Source of the DNA: Bactrocera neohumeralis
Taxonomy: Eukaryota; Arthropoda; Insecta; Diptera; Tephritidae
Reading direction: 5' to 3'
DNA length: 64,000 nt
Assembly (NCBI RefSeq): GCF_024586455.1
Contig: NC_065921.1
Span: 7,347,401-7,411,400 of the forward strand
The position numbers were made by a program, and so were the translations under genes. The notes below the pieces were generated by a model. That model searched no databases and was not told the origin of the DNA. It was given only the letters and a program-made list of their open reading frames with translations. Shown here in pieces: positions 1 to 11,059 of this stretch (position 1 is its first letter; every line of letters starts with the position of its first letter).

Positions 1-500
1 CAGTGGGATAAGGTTGACTTGTCCACCGGACGTTGTCTCGTGCTAACAAAAAAATCTGTGCGCTCACTCGCTTGATTAAACTTCTTGAACTGTTGCGTGT
101 AGCTTTCCCCAATAATGGTTTAAACCGGTGTTAGAAGCTCGCAAAACAGCATGCTCTTCTGATCCCAGCAAATATCCTATTTCCTTGATTTTGACTGTAT
201 CCGGCTTGTTTTAAATATTTCTAATTAGTTACTTGTGTGCCTCTCAAAGGTTTTGAACTCTCTTCTTGTGTTGGCAACAATCTTATCCGAGTAATGCTTC
301 CAGTTCTTCATCTTCTAATCCAAAATCAGCAGTTTTAAATCGTGCGAACCACGTCTGGCACGTTTGTTTAGGTGGAGCATGTTCATTATAAACTTTCACC
401 GAAACGCGATAACTTTAGGCTGATTTTTCCTTCGTATTAAAGTAATTTTGGATAAGTCTCCACAAAGTTCAACATATTTGATTGTAAAAAAGTGAAAACA
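1..500 (-). mobile_element. Mos1-like mariner transposase remnant, cut by window edge
   Basis: The reverse strand reads, in shifting frames, as pieces of a mariner transposase in the right order. First comes an N-terminal helix-turn-helix stretch (VYNEHAPPKQTCQTWFARFK) followed by an acidic segment. Then comes a central block with WDQKSMLFCELL, which resembles the catalytic core of Mos1-type elements. Last, next to base 1, is a DN dipeptide in LLARDNVR, where the second catalytic Asp is expected. Stops and frameshifts interrupt it, so it is dead. The C-terminal part lies outside the window. Calling it Mos1-like rather than another mariner subfamily is an inference from these blocks. Confidence 0.72.
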
Positions 501-1370
501 CCTCATCACCGATTTTCTATTTTCGAATCGTTACAAGATCGCAGCAAAATATATCTATTTTTTAAGCGACTGGTTACTGGTGACGACTACTGGATCACTT
601 ACGATCACGTCAAGCGAAAACATCAGTGGTCGTACCGCGATTAGCAGTCTCAAGCGGTCTCCAAGCGGCGATTGATGGTCAGGAAGATTTTGAGCTTGTC
701 CAAAGTCGGACCTGCATTCTCAATAATTGGACCATAGTTATTGACTCGTCAACAGCTTCGGGAACTTGATTGCAAGGTTCTTATTCACTTTATAGTCTGG
801 ACCGGGAACCAAGTGATTACTCATGTTCCTTTCTATGGTGAATGTTAATGCGGATGAAAATTTGCTTCAAGCGAAGTACAATACACTTTCCAAGCTTTTG
901 ACCAATAGAGACGAGGGTTCCTACGAGAGTACCATCATGAGTTTACCTTCAAAATTGCAAAACGAAATAGTACATATTAGACTTGTAACAAACTATTCTA
1001 AATGAAACCTTCAATTTAATGCAAAAATAATGGATTTTTTCACTAGATCGAGACCAGATGATTCTTGAAATATTTGTGAAGAGCTGATTTGTTCAAACAA
1101 GAAAAAAATCCAAGTATCTTTTCAATATGTCAATAAATTCAGAATGAAAATTCAGTCTCTGATATTGATTTACTAAAACAGTCTATTTATTTTATAAGAT
1201 TTTCTATTCGCAACTGTAATATGAATGTTTACTTTTCTCACACACTGTTTACTTTCCATAAAAACTTTTTAACCAACAATTTAATGCAATTTTGCTCATC
1301 AAATGCCAAACTTTGCTCACACAACAAACTCCAAACTTTTTCTCGAAAACCTATGTATGTATATGTTTGA
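501..1370. other. No recognised gene
   Basis: A 60-codon frame at 823-1005 starts with ATG but has no recognised domain, and its coding status is doubtful. The rest is AT-rich with no repeat or RNA gene that I can name. Confidence 0.4.
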
Positions 1371-1448
1371 ACAACAACAATAACAATAACAAAAACAACA
1401 GGAGCAGCGACAACAACTACAGTAACGTCAGAGGAAAATCGAGGGGAA

Positions 1449-1853
1449 ATGAATGTGTCCACCGCTCTCACATCAACCGAGCCAGAGACGTCAAAGTATT
1501 CATGGTCACGTTACCTGAACATGTCTACACAGACGCCACCCTCGCGCCGCCATCAACGACCCAGCATGCAAGTGGATAGCGCCGAAGATGGCGATGATGA
1601 TGATGATGATGACGACGACGACGATGATGAGGATAATGACGTGGACGATGACAGCGATGGCAAGGATAATGAAAATGACAATTTGATTGAGTCCGATGAA
1701 GAGGGCGAGGCCACCACACATTTCGGTGGCAGTGCTGGTGGTGGTACTGGTGGCGTTGGAGCGGATGCTTATAGACCACACGCCTCTACATCGGACGCAG
1801 CTAAAACTCGTGATCGGCATGCTGATCGGGTAGCCAAGTTTTCATCGATTTGA
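1449..1853 (+). CDS. Acidic low-complexity protein, possibly a C-terminal exon of an upstream gene
   Basis: The frame encodes 134 residues from the ATG at 1449. It is also open upstream to 1371 (Thr-rich), so the ATG may not be the true start; this may be a last exon spliced from sequence left of the window. Visible parts are a Ser/Thr/Arg-rich head, a run of 12 Asp (around residues 49-60) inside a longer Asp/Glu/Asn region, a Gly-rich stretch (GGSAGGGTGGVGA) and a basic tail ending AKFSSI. No domain is recognised. The Asp run comes from GAT/GAC triplets, which could be a simple repeat read by chance. In favour of coding: mixed GAT/GAC usage, higher GC than the flanks, and a poly(A) signal 157 bp after the stop. 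No good pyrimidine-rich acceptor is visible just upstream. Function unknown. Confidence 0.42.
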   Translation: MNVSTALTSTEPETSKYSWSRYLNMSTQTPPSRRHQRPSMQVDSAEDGDDDDDDDDDDDDEDNDVDDDSDGKDNENDNLIESDEEGEATTHFGGSAGGGTGGVGADAYRPHASTSDAAKTRDRHADRVAKFSSI

Positions 1854-2009
1854 GAATTTCCGCCAAACCGAGTTTATTGCGTGTCATACATGCGAAGGCG
1901 ATAGTAGGTGGTGAATGTCTCGATGCGTTGGTTTGTAGGCTTAGAAATATTAGATTTTAATTCTTTTCAATGTACAAGTGAGAATCGTAGCTTTACAGTC
2001 AGAATATTC

Positions 2010-2015
2010 AATAAA
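2010..2015 (+). terminator. AATAAA poly(A) signal
   Basis: Canonical hexamer 157 bp downstream of the stop of the acidic frame, a plausible 3' end for that transcript. In DNA this AT-rich the hexamer is also common by chance. Confidence 0.35.
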
Positions 2016-2670
2016 TGCAATTCGTGTACATCCCAGGTAGCTGCCAAATAGTTTTTGTATGTATTAGAGTAAGGTACTGCAGAAGCCAATCACGCACATA
2101 ACCGCACACATACACATACCTTTTGATTCATAAAATTTTTTGCAAAATATTGCTCGTTTCACGGATTTCTCTTGCGTTAGATATTATGTTCGATATAAGA
2201 ATGAATTTAATCGTACATGGGATCACTAGCAATATAAATAGTTCCAAGTCGAGTAAAAGACAGTTTCTTGCATTCTAGTTATGGTGCGAAAATCTTGTTG
2301 AATAGCAGAGGAGCAGAGGAGCAGACGAGAGATTTCCATCATTCTTTAGTTCACATCTAACTCTGTTTCGATTAAGACGGGCAAGGAGCAATTGTTTATA
2401 TTTGAAAGTTGCTTTTATTCATATTTTCGGAATACCCAGTAAAACTTTGAAAAAAGAATAGATATGTTACGAGTTCCAAGCAATCTCCGAGGGCGCTAAA
2501 CCAAGATCCTTCAATGGTGTAGTTATTCCGACTTTCCCGGTGGATGTTCATGTTCTTTGGCGATTTTTAATGAGATCAAATACCACACATGAATATCAAT
2601 ATATAGAATATGCAGAAATTTTATAGTGATCGGATCATATGTCTCCGAGTGATTACTGCAGAAACTTCGA
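2016..2670. other. No recognised gene
   Basis: Intergenic AT-rich sequence. Possibly more 3' UTR of the acidic frame; nothing else is recognised. Confidence 0.4.
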
Positions 2671-2815
2671 AAACTTCTGCTTTATTGGCATAGGCAACGC
2701 TTACGCGGTTATAGCTGAGTTTACAACAGCGCCCCAGTCGTTCTCCCTTTTCGCTGTTTAGATGTTCAGCTGGTCTTTCAAACGGAGTGGAGTTCTACCT
2801 CACTAGACTACAGTA
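2671..2815 (-). mobile_element. LINE fragment, same family as the copy at 50.8-51.6 kb
   Basis: On the + strand this stretch runs TTATTGGCATAGGC, then GCTGAGTTTACAACAGCGCC, then GCTGTTTAG, then TTTCAAACGGAGTGGAG. It matches the start of the minus-strand LINE at 50855-51000 (TTATTGGCGTAGAC, GCTGAGTTTACAACATTGCG, TTTCCAACGGAATGGAG) in the same order and spacing. It is a short 3'-terminal fragment, as expected from 5'-truncated non-LTR insertion. Confidence 0.62.
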
Positions 2816-3635
2816 TCGCAAAAAATACGTTTAAAATTAAACTGATTAAGCTGATTGAACCAATCGGTTATAACTTACAGGTTTGTAACTCAAAAACTAT
2901 ATGAGGTATCGCAGCAAAATTTTAGATTGATATTTTTAAAGGTATGACCTATCGAAATATGAAAAAATAATATTTCCTTTTAAACTTCACACTAGGTGTG
3001 TTCCTTAAGAGACATTGCTAAGTAACTTTGTAGTCAAATACGCAAAACACCTTTTCGAACATTACTAAGTGTCTTTGAAGTTAAGTACCCAAAAACATGC
3101 TTTCATATTCGCTTACATCGTAAGCTCAAGGAGTAATTTGATAATTTAATATCCTCTTAAAATACTGATAAGCAAATACAAAGATGATGTCTTCGAGGTT
3201 TTCGAACTCTATCTCAAACACTTTAATGTCCACATGTTGACAATTTGACATTTCTCTTTTTGTTATTATGAGGAATATACTAAAGATATGATAAACTCTT
3301 GCATTTCGAAATTGAGATATTATACTCAGTACCTTACGCGGTTATAGCCGACACCCAGCCTTCACAAAATGAAATTACGCCAGTTCTTATCTCAAAACAT
3401 GATTGTGGAAACACTTTCGCAGTAATTTTCTGGATTTACTTCATACAACCCCAAACATGCTCCCGAACATGCTCCCGAACGTGATCTAACACTGCCATAA
3501 AAAACAGTTTTCACGGTGTAATCGGCACAATCCGAATACCGACGAGCGTCACACCACATACCCGCGCAGTACCGCCTCAAACAATATATCACCGCCAACA
3601 GTCACTCAAACACCGTTAGAATTGCTCACAACTGA
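2816..3635. other. No recognised gene
   Basis: AT-rich spacer. A short echo of the preceding LINE (TTACGCGGTTATAGCCGA) occurs near 3338. A 14-bp direct duplication (CATGCTCCCGAA twice) lies near 3457-3480. No coding signal. Confidence 0.4.
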
Positions 3636-3766
3636 TGACGTCATACACTTTGTAAATAATAGTTAATCATTGCAATTTGCTGTAAATATAATCATCTTAG
3701 ATTTTTTTCTAATTGGACGAACATTTAGCTCTTGAACACACACTACCACAGCATAGTATATAAAAG
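3636..3766 (+). promoter_or_regulatory. Candidate promoter: CRE palindrome plus TATA box
   Basis: A perfect TGACGTCA palindrome (CRE, bound by CREB/ATF bZIP proteins) lies at 3636-3643. A strong TATA box, TATATAAAAG, lies at 3757-3766 and would place a start near 3790-3795 on the + strand. No open frame follows; the next kilobase is A-rich. If real, it would drive a non-coding or far-spliced transcript. Both motifs can occur by chance in AT-rich DNA. Confidence 0.3.
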
Positions 3767-3849
3767 GGTACAAGTACAAGTGAAAGCGTGTGAGTTGGGC
3801 GTGGCAAATAATGACGCCCAAATGCACTATTGTGCTTTGTAATTGTAAT

Positions 3850-5340
3850 CTAAATGAAAAAAAAACTAGATAAAAATAATAGAGAGTTAGGATATATTCA
3901 AACAAAAATCAATACTGTAAAATATATATACAATTTTAGTGCGTAAGTGTCGTAGTTATGGTAAGACAAATTCTTGAAGTAATCTATTGAAAATACTTGT
4001 AAAATGTATGTAGCTAAGAATTGAATAATCAAAAAATAAGTTATACTCGAAAAAGGTTTACAGTTATTCAAGAAAGAGGATTAGAACAGCATTCACTTAC
4101 ATACATACACATTTACATACGTTCATCAAACGAAATTTACATAATTACGATTCAATAAAACATAAACTTATTAATAATAATTGTCATGTGTATATTGGAA
4201 ACGATTTACTTTAAATAAATAAAATACTTGAAATTAATTAGGTAAGAAGAAGAAAAAATTAAAAAAGAAAAATCAATGAAATAACTAAGCAAATTTGTAC
4301 TATTGGAAAAGAACTGCCAAACAAATGAGTAAACATACAAAGAAATTAAAAAAAAAAAATATTAAAAAAACTAAAAATAAATTATAAAAAATTAGCTGAG
4401 TTGTAAAAATTAAAACTAAAATTATTATTATTAATAATAATTCCAAAAAATGACACAAAGAATGGAAATCAAAGCTTTTCAGCGTCATCGTTAGTGTAGC
4501 TAAGAGATATTCACTAAATGACTAAAATTTGCATAAAATAAAAGAAAAAAATTTAATAGCAGAAATCAGCAAAACTAATGAGCCGCAAAAAGCGCTAATG
4601 AAAAGTAATTAATTTTGTAGTTTTAAAGAGCATAGCAGTAAATATTTACCAATAATTCCAATGACTTGTCTACAAACTACATAAATATACATGTAATACA
4701 AAATATATAGATAACTGTGTATGAATAAAAATAATAACGGTATCAAGCAGCAGTTGCTAATGTGAGTCAGGCGTATTTTGTCGTTTTGTTGTAATTGTAT
4801 GTAACGTGTGTATGAAAGTTTGTAAAATTTTAAAAATTCGTAAACAATAAAAACCTAGTGCAGACAAATTAAAATTAATAGAAATAAAAATAAATACCAA
4901 AACAACTAAAAACAAACAAAAAAAATTAATTAAATTATAATAAAAAAAATTACGACATTTTCAAAATAGGTAAATGAGTTTAGCAATTAATATTAAATTT
5001 AAAGCAAGCCAACAAACAAACAAACAAATAATGAACTACCAAACAAGGAATGCGAAAGCAAAACTAGTGGAAAATAATTAGTTTACAAAAACTCAAATGA
5101 AAACCTAATTAATTAGCACTTAAGTAGCAGTTTAAATTTAGGTGATACGTGAAATTTAAATTTATCGCTGAAATTACAAAAAAAAATCATTGAATTTGCA
5201 AAGAAGGCAAGTGAAAGTTGGTAAGGTGCTGCAAGCAAGCGGGGCCAGGTTAGAAGCAAGCTATTTAGGTTGTTCACAAAACAAAGAAGTATCTATAATT
5301 AAAAATTGTATTTAATTTTTAAAATAAAATCGGCGTTTTT
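3850..5340. other. A-rich (+ strand) non-coding block
   Basis: Long stretch dominated by A on the + strand, with many AATAAA-like hexamers (for example near 4216, 4733, 4848 and 5323) and no open frame of note. It could be 3' UTR or simple intergenic DNA. Confidence 0.45.
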
Positions 5341-7140
5341 GTTTCAAAAAATGCACATACCTTTTTTACAAATTCGTCATTTTATAATTTTTTTAAGAAT
5401 ATTTCATTAATAAGCTCAATTTTATTAAATTTTCACAATTTTTTTAAATAAATTCAAAACTGCTAAATTTTGTAAATTGTTTTTTTTTTTTTTAAATTCG
5501 TGACTTTTTCTAAATTAAATTTTTATTTTATATAATATTCAATCATTTTTAATAGAATTACATTTTTTTAATAAAATCAAAAAATTTACAAAAAAATATA
5601 AAATTACTTCCAAACTTGAAAAACATTCATTATTTGTATTTAATTCCTAACTTTATATTTTTGTTTACTCATATCTTTATAAATTGATTGTTTTTTTAAT
5701 TTTCATCAGTGCTTTTTTTTAAATTAAATTCAAAATTCATCCTTTTAATAATTTCATTATTTTTCAAAATTCGTAATTTTCTTACTCAAATTAATTATTA
5801 TTATTTTTCAAAAACTCTTTTTTGATACATAAATTTGCGAAAAGTCATAATATTTTCCAAAATTAAATTCATACCTGTTTTTTTTAAATTCATTATTTTT
5901 TTTTAATTCATAATTTTAATATATTTTGAAAAGCTCTAGCTTTTAATTTTCATAATTTGTTTTTTTTTTTTGTAATAAATTCAAAATTCATAATTTTTAC
6001 AAAATTATTTCCAAAAATTTTAATTTTTTTTTCAAAAATTTAATTTTATTTGTTTTTGTTCCAAAAATTTATATATATTTTTTAATTCGTAAATTTGCGA
6101 AAATTTATAATTACATTCTTACCTGTTTTTTTCAATTATTATTTTTGTTTTAAAATTGTATAAATTCATAATTTTTTTTAAATTTTTTTTTAAATTCAAA
6201 ATTCGTCTTTTTTTAAATTATATTGAAAATTCATAATCTTATAAAATTCGTTATTTTTCAAAAATTCGTATTTTTTTTTAATTATTTTTTTCTAAATTCG
6301 ATTTTTTTTTTAATTTATGAATTTACATTGTTTTATTTTCTTCAATTCATTATTTACAATATTTTGTCCCAAAACTTCATATTGTTTTTTTTTGTTGGCA
6401 AAAATTCAAATTTTCAAATTGCTATTAAAAAATTTATAAGTTTTTTATTCATGTTTGTTTTAATTCATATGTTCACATATTTCTTATCAAAAAATAATGT
6501 AAATTTTTTTGTTCATTATTTCTTCAGAAATTCATAATTTTTTTTTGATTGATAATTTTTAACAAAATTTCAAATTTTTTATATTTATCAATTTTTTTTT
6601 AGTTCGCAACTTATTTTATAAAATTTCTATAAAAAAGTTATATACATTTTTGTTTTTTTTTAGTTTTATTTATATTTTTGAATCCGTTGTTTTTTTCCAA
6701 AAATTTACAAAAAATTTTCATATACGAAGATTCGTAATTTTCTTATAAAATTCATTGCTTTTGATATTTAACAATTACTTTACTTCCGGAACTCTGCTTA
6801 CTGATAACTGAAAAATTTATTGTTTTTTTTCTAAAATCGTTGAAAAAATTTTAAAACTTAGATTAATTAAAAAATAAATTTATTTCAATTAAAAATATAA
6901 TTTATTTTAAGTTTTAATATTTTTGTTATAAAATTTGTCAATATTCTATTTTATTTTTACTGAAAACATTTAATTTTTTTCTTTAAGCTGTTTTTCTATT
7001 TTTTGTAAAAGTTGAAATTGAAATTTATATAAAAGAAATTCTATTATTTCTTATTTATTTTTTAATTTCAAATTAATGTACAATAAACCCTAATTTCGGT
7101 ACGAAACCATACCGAATTTCCCTTTTGTAATTTTAAATTA
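5341..7140. repeat. T-rich low-complexity block with reiterated AATTCATAATTTTT-like units
   Basis: The strand bias flips near 5340 from A-rich to T-rich. Variants of AAATTCATAATTTTTT and AAAATTCGTAATTTT recur dozens of times at irregular spacing to about 6600, then fade. This looks like a decayed simple-sequence satellite. The frame at 6223-6537 inside it is almost only Phe, Ile, Asn, Lys and Leu and is not a gene. Confidence 0.6.
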
Positions 7141-8205
7141 CTAAAAATATATATTATTGTACATAAATAGTTAAGTTTTTGCCAAGCATATTAACTAAAA
7201 ATAATTAAATATTTGAATTTGTTAACGTTGACACAATCCAGATAAAATTTATGATATTTGTTAATAGTTTTCTTTTCGAAAATGTCGAAATTATTATAAG
7301 TGTTTGTGAGTCAAATATTTATTAAAAATAGCTAACAATTCACTTAGCTTATTATGTTAACCATTACACAATGAGAATTTTCGCCTTTTTGCAAATAAAA
7401 AATGCGCATTTTAAATTAAAAAAAATAATAATAATTAGCACTATTAATTCAGTACTAGCCAATATTTTGCTCTCCGTAGGCAATTTTCTTTTGTAAATAT
7501 TTTTTTCCTTTTTAAACAAATATTTTTTATTTTAATAAACAGTCATAGCCATAGTTAGGCAGCAAATTGTGGATTATAATAAAAACAAAGCATACATGGC
7601 GTTAATAAAAATACTTCAAAGTAGAGCTAGAGGAGCTTGGAGTACATGGAGGCAGCGATAGTTCATTGTAAAAGCTGTTTGCACCATGACACAACAAAAT
7701 TTACAGTTACAAAAATTTATCATTCCATATTTTGATAGTTTTGGCATCGCAAGTATGGCTATGTATTGATTCGCTTCGATATAGAAATATATGTATATTC
7801 AATGCCAGATTTTCATCTCATCTTTTTATTTATTAAGGAATGTTGATTATTCTAAAATTTGAATTTGCATTACAAAGCGGTACAGAGAGATTGTAGCTTG
7901 GAATTATGAATGCAAACAAATTCCACTAAAAAAATTATGCATTGTAATTTCTATGAAATACAATGCAAATCTTAGTAAAATAAAATTAAAAAGTAAAAAC
8001 TACTATTTGAAAATGTAAATGTACGACATTTAAGTAAATACTGAAAAAAAATTCAAAAAACCAGTCAAACGTGTAAACTGAATAAAAATAAAAATTTAAT
8101 AAAAATAAATATTTAATAATTCATAAAAAATTATCGTTTACTTCTCTTCTGGTTTCTGGTTTCTGGTGGGTGGAATATTCAATATGGAAATACAGTTTTG
8201 CTGTC
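7141..8205. other. No recognised gene
   Basis: AT-rich spacer; nothing recognised. Confidence 0.4.
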
Positions 8206-8210
8206 CCCGA

Positions 8211-8830
8211 CAGGTGGCAACTCTTTCTATTTTTTTTTTCAGTAAGAACTAAAGGCTTTTATATACCATATATTTATATAGGTAAATTTTGCAGTATTTT
8301 TCGTTCCTCGAATTTTGTTAGGTGGCAACCCTGTTCTAAAATATATTTTTAATAATTAAGAATTAAATATTCTGTAAATATCTTCTGAAAGTTTTGCTTT
8401 AACACCTTGTTTCCGACAGCCTTTCTGTAGAATTTTCCAAAATTTTAAAATTTTCGAGCGTTGGCAACTCTATTTAAAAAAAAAAAGATATTTTAAATTA
8501 AATACCTCTTTTTTACTTTAACGCTTTATTTTTTACAGCATTTCTGTAGCATTATTCTAAATTTTAGTTTTGTCGAGCGGTGGCAACTCTGTCAAAAAAA
8601 ATTAATTTAGACCTCTAAAATGCTTGCTGGAAGGCTTTCATATTCTATAAATACTTCAGAAAGTTTTGATTTAACCCCTTATTTTTTATTTCTTTCGAGC
8701 AGTGGCAACTCTATAAAAAAAAAATTAATTAAAGATCTCTAAGATGCTTGTTGGAAGGCTATAAGAAAGCATTTAAATTTACAAAAATTATGTAAAATTT
8801 TAATTAGGTGGCAACTCTATTGCTGAATAT
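8211..8830 (+). repeat. Array 1 of the GGTGGCAAC-core repeat (6 units, ~120 bp period)
   Basis: The core GGTGGCAACTCT or a close variant recurs at about 8213, 8321, 8460, 8579, 8702 and 8808, so units are about 105-140 bp. Three of the units have CGAGC just before the core (CGAGCGTTGGCAACTCT, CGAGCGGTGGCAACTCT, CGAGCAGTGGCAACTCT). Poly-A and TTAATT follow the core in several units. Between cores the sequence is AT-rich and poorly conserved. The inverse-strand form of the same core makes arrays at 24.5 and 48.0 kb. Confidence 0.72.
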
Positions 8831-9396
8831 GATCGAGATTAATTTTTCAATTTTTTGTATTTTCACTTTGCAATATTTTAAATTAATTGGATATTAATAG
8901 ATGGTAATCTTTGATCAATCAGGAACTCTTAATCAACTCTGAATAAATATTTTTGAACTGCGTAAGAATCCATCACGTTTAATAATTGCAGATTGTTAGC
9001 TCATTTTCTATAAGGCAGAAAAGGAAATCTTAAGACCAAAAGAAAAAGCCTGATATGTGGGTCCCAAATAATCTAAGGTCCTTTGATTTATTTTGAGAAA
9101 ATTGAGAAATAATTGAGAAAAAAAATTAAAACTCAAATTTGCTCTATTTCTGGTAATTCATTCACTATTTCTCTTGGTGTTACCCCAAGAAGTGGATATT
9201 CTTAACTAAATTCACGTCCTTCGTCAATTGTCTCTTAGCTTCCAATACTCTACACTTATCTATATGAAAGGAAACTAACAAAATAAACAAAATGTAAATA
9301 TGCAGATGCCGCTGCAAGTGAGTAAAGGTAAACAAAAGACTTAAGCCACAAGCGCAGCACTGCCTGCGTCGACTCTGACATTCAACCAAGCAACTA
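8831..9396. other. No recognised gene
   Basis: Spacer without a recognised repeat or coding signal. Confidence 0.4.
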
Positions 9397-9404
9397 TGAC
9401 GTCA
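9397..9404. promoter_or_regulatory. CRE palindrome TGACGTCA
   Basis: Perfect 8-bp CREB/ATF-type site, the second of three in the window. It stands just before a 106-codon ATG frame (9455-9775) and a GC-rich island (9780-10260). Confidence 0.3.
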
Positions 9405-9779
9405 CGCAATTCCAATGAGCTTTCTCAAAGCATATCACTTCCAACTGGAAGCGCATGAAACTGAAAGCTCCTCGAAAGCTTAGCCTAACCACGGCCCACT
9501 TTAAGTCTACCACTGAAGCCGACCAACAGTTGCCGATCGTGTCTGAAGCTCGTCACAAGTGCTACGGAGCAGTCGCTTTCCTCAAAAATTTGCATTGTGA
9601 AAAAAGCAGCCAACAACTACAACAAGTGTGCATAGAAGTAATACAAAACGCTGACAAAATAATCGCCAAAAGTGCTAAAAATAGATTTGTTGCGTTGCAA
9701 ATAGCGGTGAAATGCAACAGATTGTGTCAAAAATATAAAGTTATATTTTTAAGAATAAATAGCTGCTCAAATTAGCGCT

Positions 9780-10260
9780 AAGCGTGTATAACAACAACAG
9801 AAATTCGGCCGCTTTTTGCTACTTGCTTTTGCCTTTATTGTTATTTTGTTAATTTTTTTTTGGAATTTTTCTGTGTCTATTTTGGTCTGCAGGCTGACGC
9901 TGTCTCGCGAGCTACTTGTTCGCTTCGTCTCGCCCGCTTCGTCTCAACGCGCCGCCCGCTCAACTTGTTGCGCGCTGCAATTCATTACTCACAGTCGGCT
10001 TGCCGCACCAGCCCATTTGTCCATTGTGCGCTTGTAGGGCACTTGCCACAAGCGCGCTCCGCACGCACACCACGGCTCCACTGTAAGCGCTGTAACTCAC
10101 TCGATACTCTTTTGATGGCGTGTTTTTGCTTTTTTGTACTAGTTTGTTGTTTTCTTTTTGTTTTCCATCTCAGCATACTTGAGCGCCAAGTACCGCAACG
10201 TCGTCGCCAGTCAACTCCGCTACATGCCACTTCATTTGGGCTGTAATTAACGTGCGCTCG
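9780..10260. other. GC-rich island, possible promoter or conserved non-coding element
   Basis: Clearly GC-richer than its surroundings, with several CGCG and GCGC words (TCTCGCGAGC, CGCGCCGCCCGC, CAAGCGCGCTCCGC). No frame in it is convincing on either strand. In flies such islands in AT-rich DNA are often promoters, 5' UTRs or enhancers, but no TATA box or clear initiator is seen. Confidence 0.3.
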
Positions 10261-11059
10261 CAGGTGCCGCTTTTATCTTATCCACATTTGTTGCCTATTC
10301 TGCGCTATTGTTTTTTCTATTTTTCTTCTGTTTTTTTTTTTTTTTTTTTGGTTTTGTATTTTTTGTGTTTTTCTTCGAGATTTTGTACCGTAACAATTTT
10401 TTGCTTTTTCTCCTTTTTTGTTTGTTTATTTTTTGCTTCCTCCTACTTTGTTGCATGTTTTATTTACCGCTTGTCTTTGATCCGCAGTTCTCACGTTTTA
10501 TGGTTTTATTGAAATTCCATCTTTTTGCCGATCATCGGTTTTAAGTTTATTGCTTTTGATTTTTACACTAACGGAAACAATGGGCCGGTCTGCTTTGTGC
10601 ATTTGTAGATCAAATTGAACCATTAAGATAACTTATCGTTTGTCGAAATGCATTGATCTATTTACCACATGTAAATATGTATGTAAGAAATCGATGTAGC
10701 AAACACAGAAACATTGATTTCCAGGTTATGCTTATAAGTTTACGTGCTCGGTTAATGACAATAATGGCAGCCTGGAATATGTGACGGAGAATTGCTTATA
10801 ATAATCGAAATTATTTCGAAGACTTGTCAGAATCTTTAAAAATATCGTGATGAAAAACAATTATACCTATAGTTTAGTCATGACATCAAACAGCAACTTT
10901 TCCGGTATTATCGTAGAGACGAGGGATCAATTAATAAAATCTTCTACTCTTCGTGACTCAAATTTTGTTACAATCATTATCAAATTTTGTGAAGATATTG
11001 CATTAAATAAAAAGCTTTCTATACGAGCATTTGATTCAAATCGTTTAATTTGTATGTAA
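10261..11059. other. No recognised gene
   Basis: Includes a run of about 20 T near 10331-10350. Short open frames here are Phe/Leu-rich and reflect composition only. Confidence 0.4.

Noticed and set aside
1506..1820. Minus-strand frames rich in Ile/Val or His opposite the acidic frame
   Set aside because: They are the complement of the GAT/GAC run and have no independent coding evidence.
6223..6537. 104-codon Phe/Asn/Lys-rich frame that looks like a membrane protein
   Set aside because: It lies wholly in T-rich low-complexity DNA; the apparent hydrophobicity follows from TTT and ATT codons.
10252..10544. Phe/Leu/Cys-rich frames resembling transmembrane segments
   Set aside because: They are translations of T-runs; two overlapping frames look equally 'hydrophobic'.
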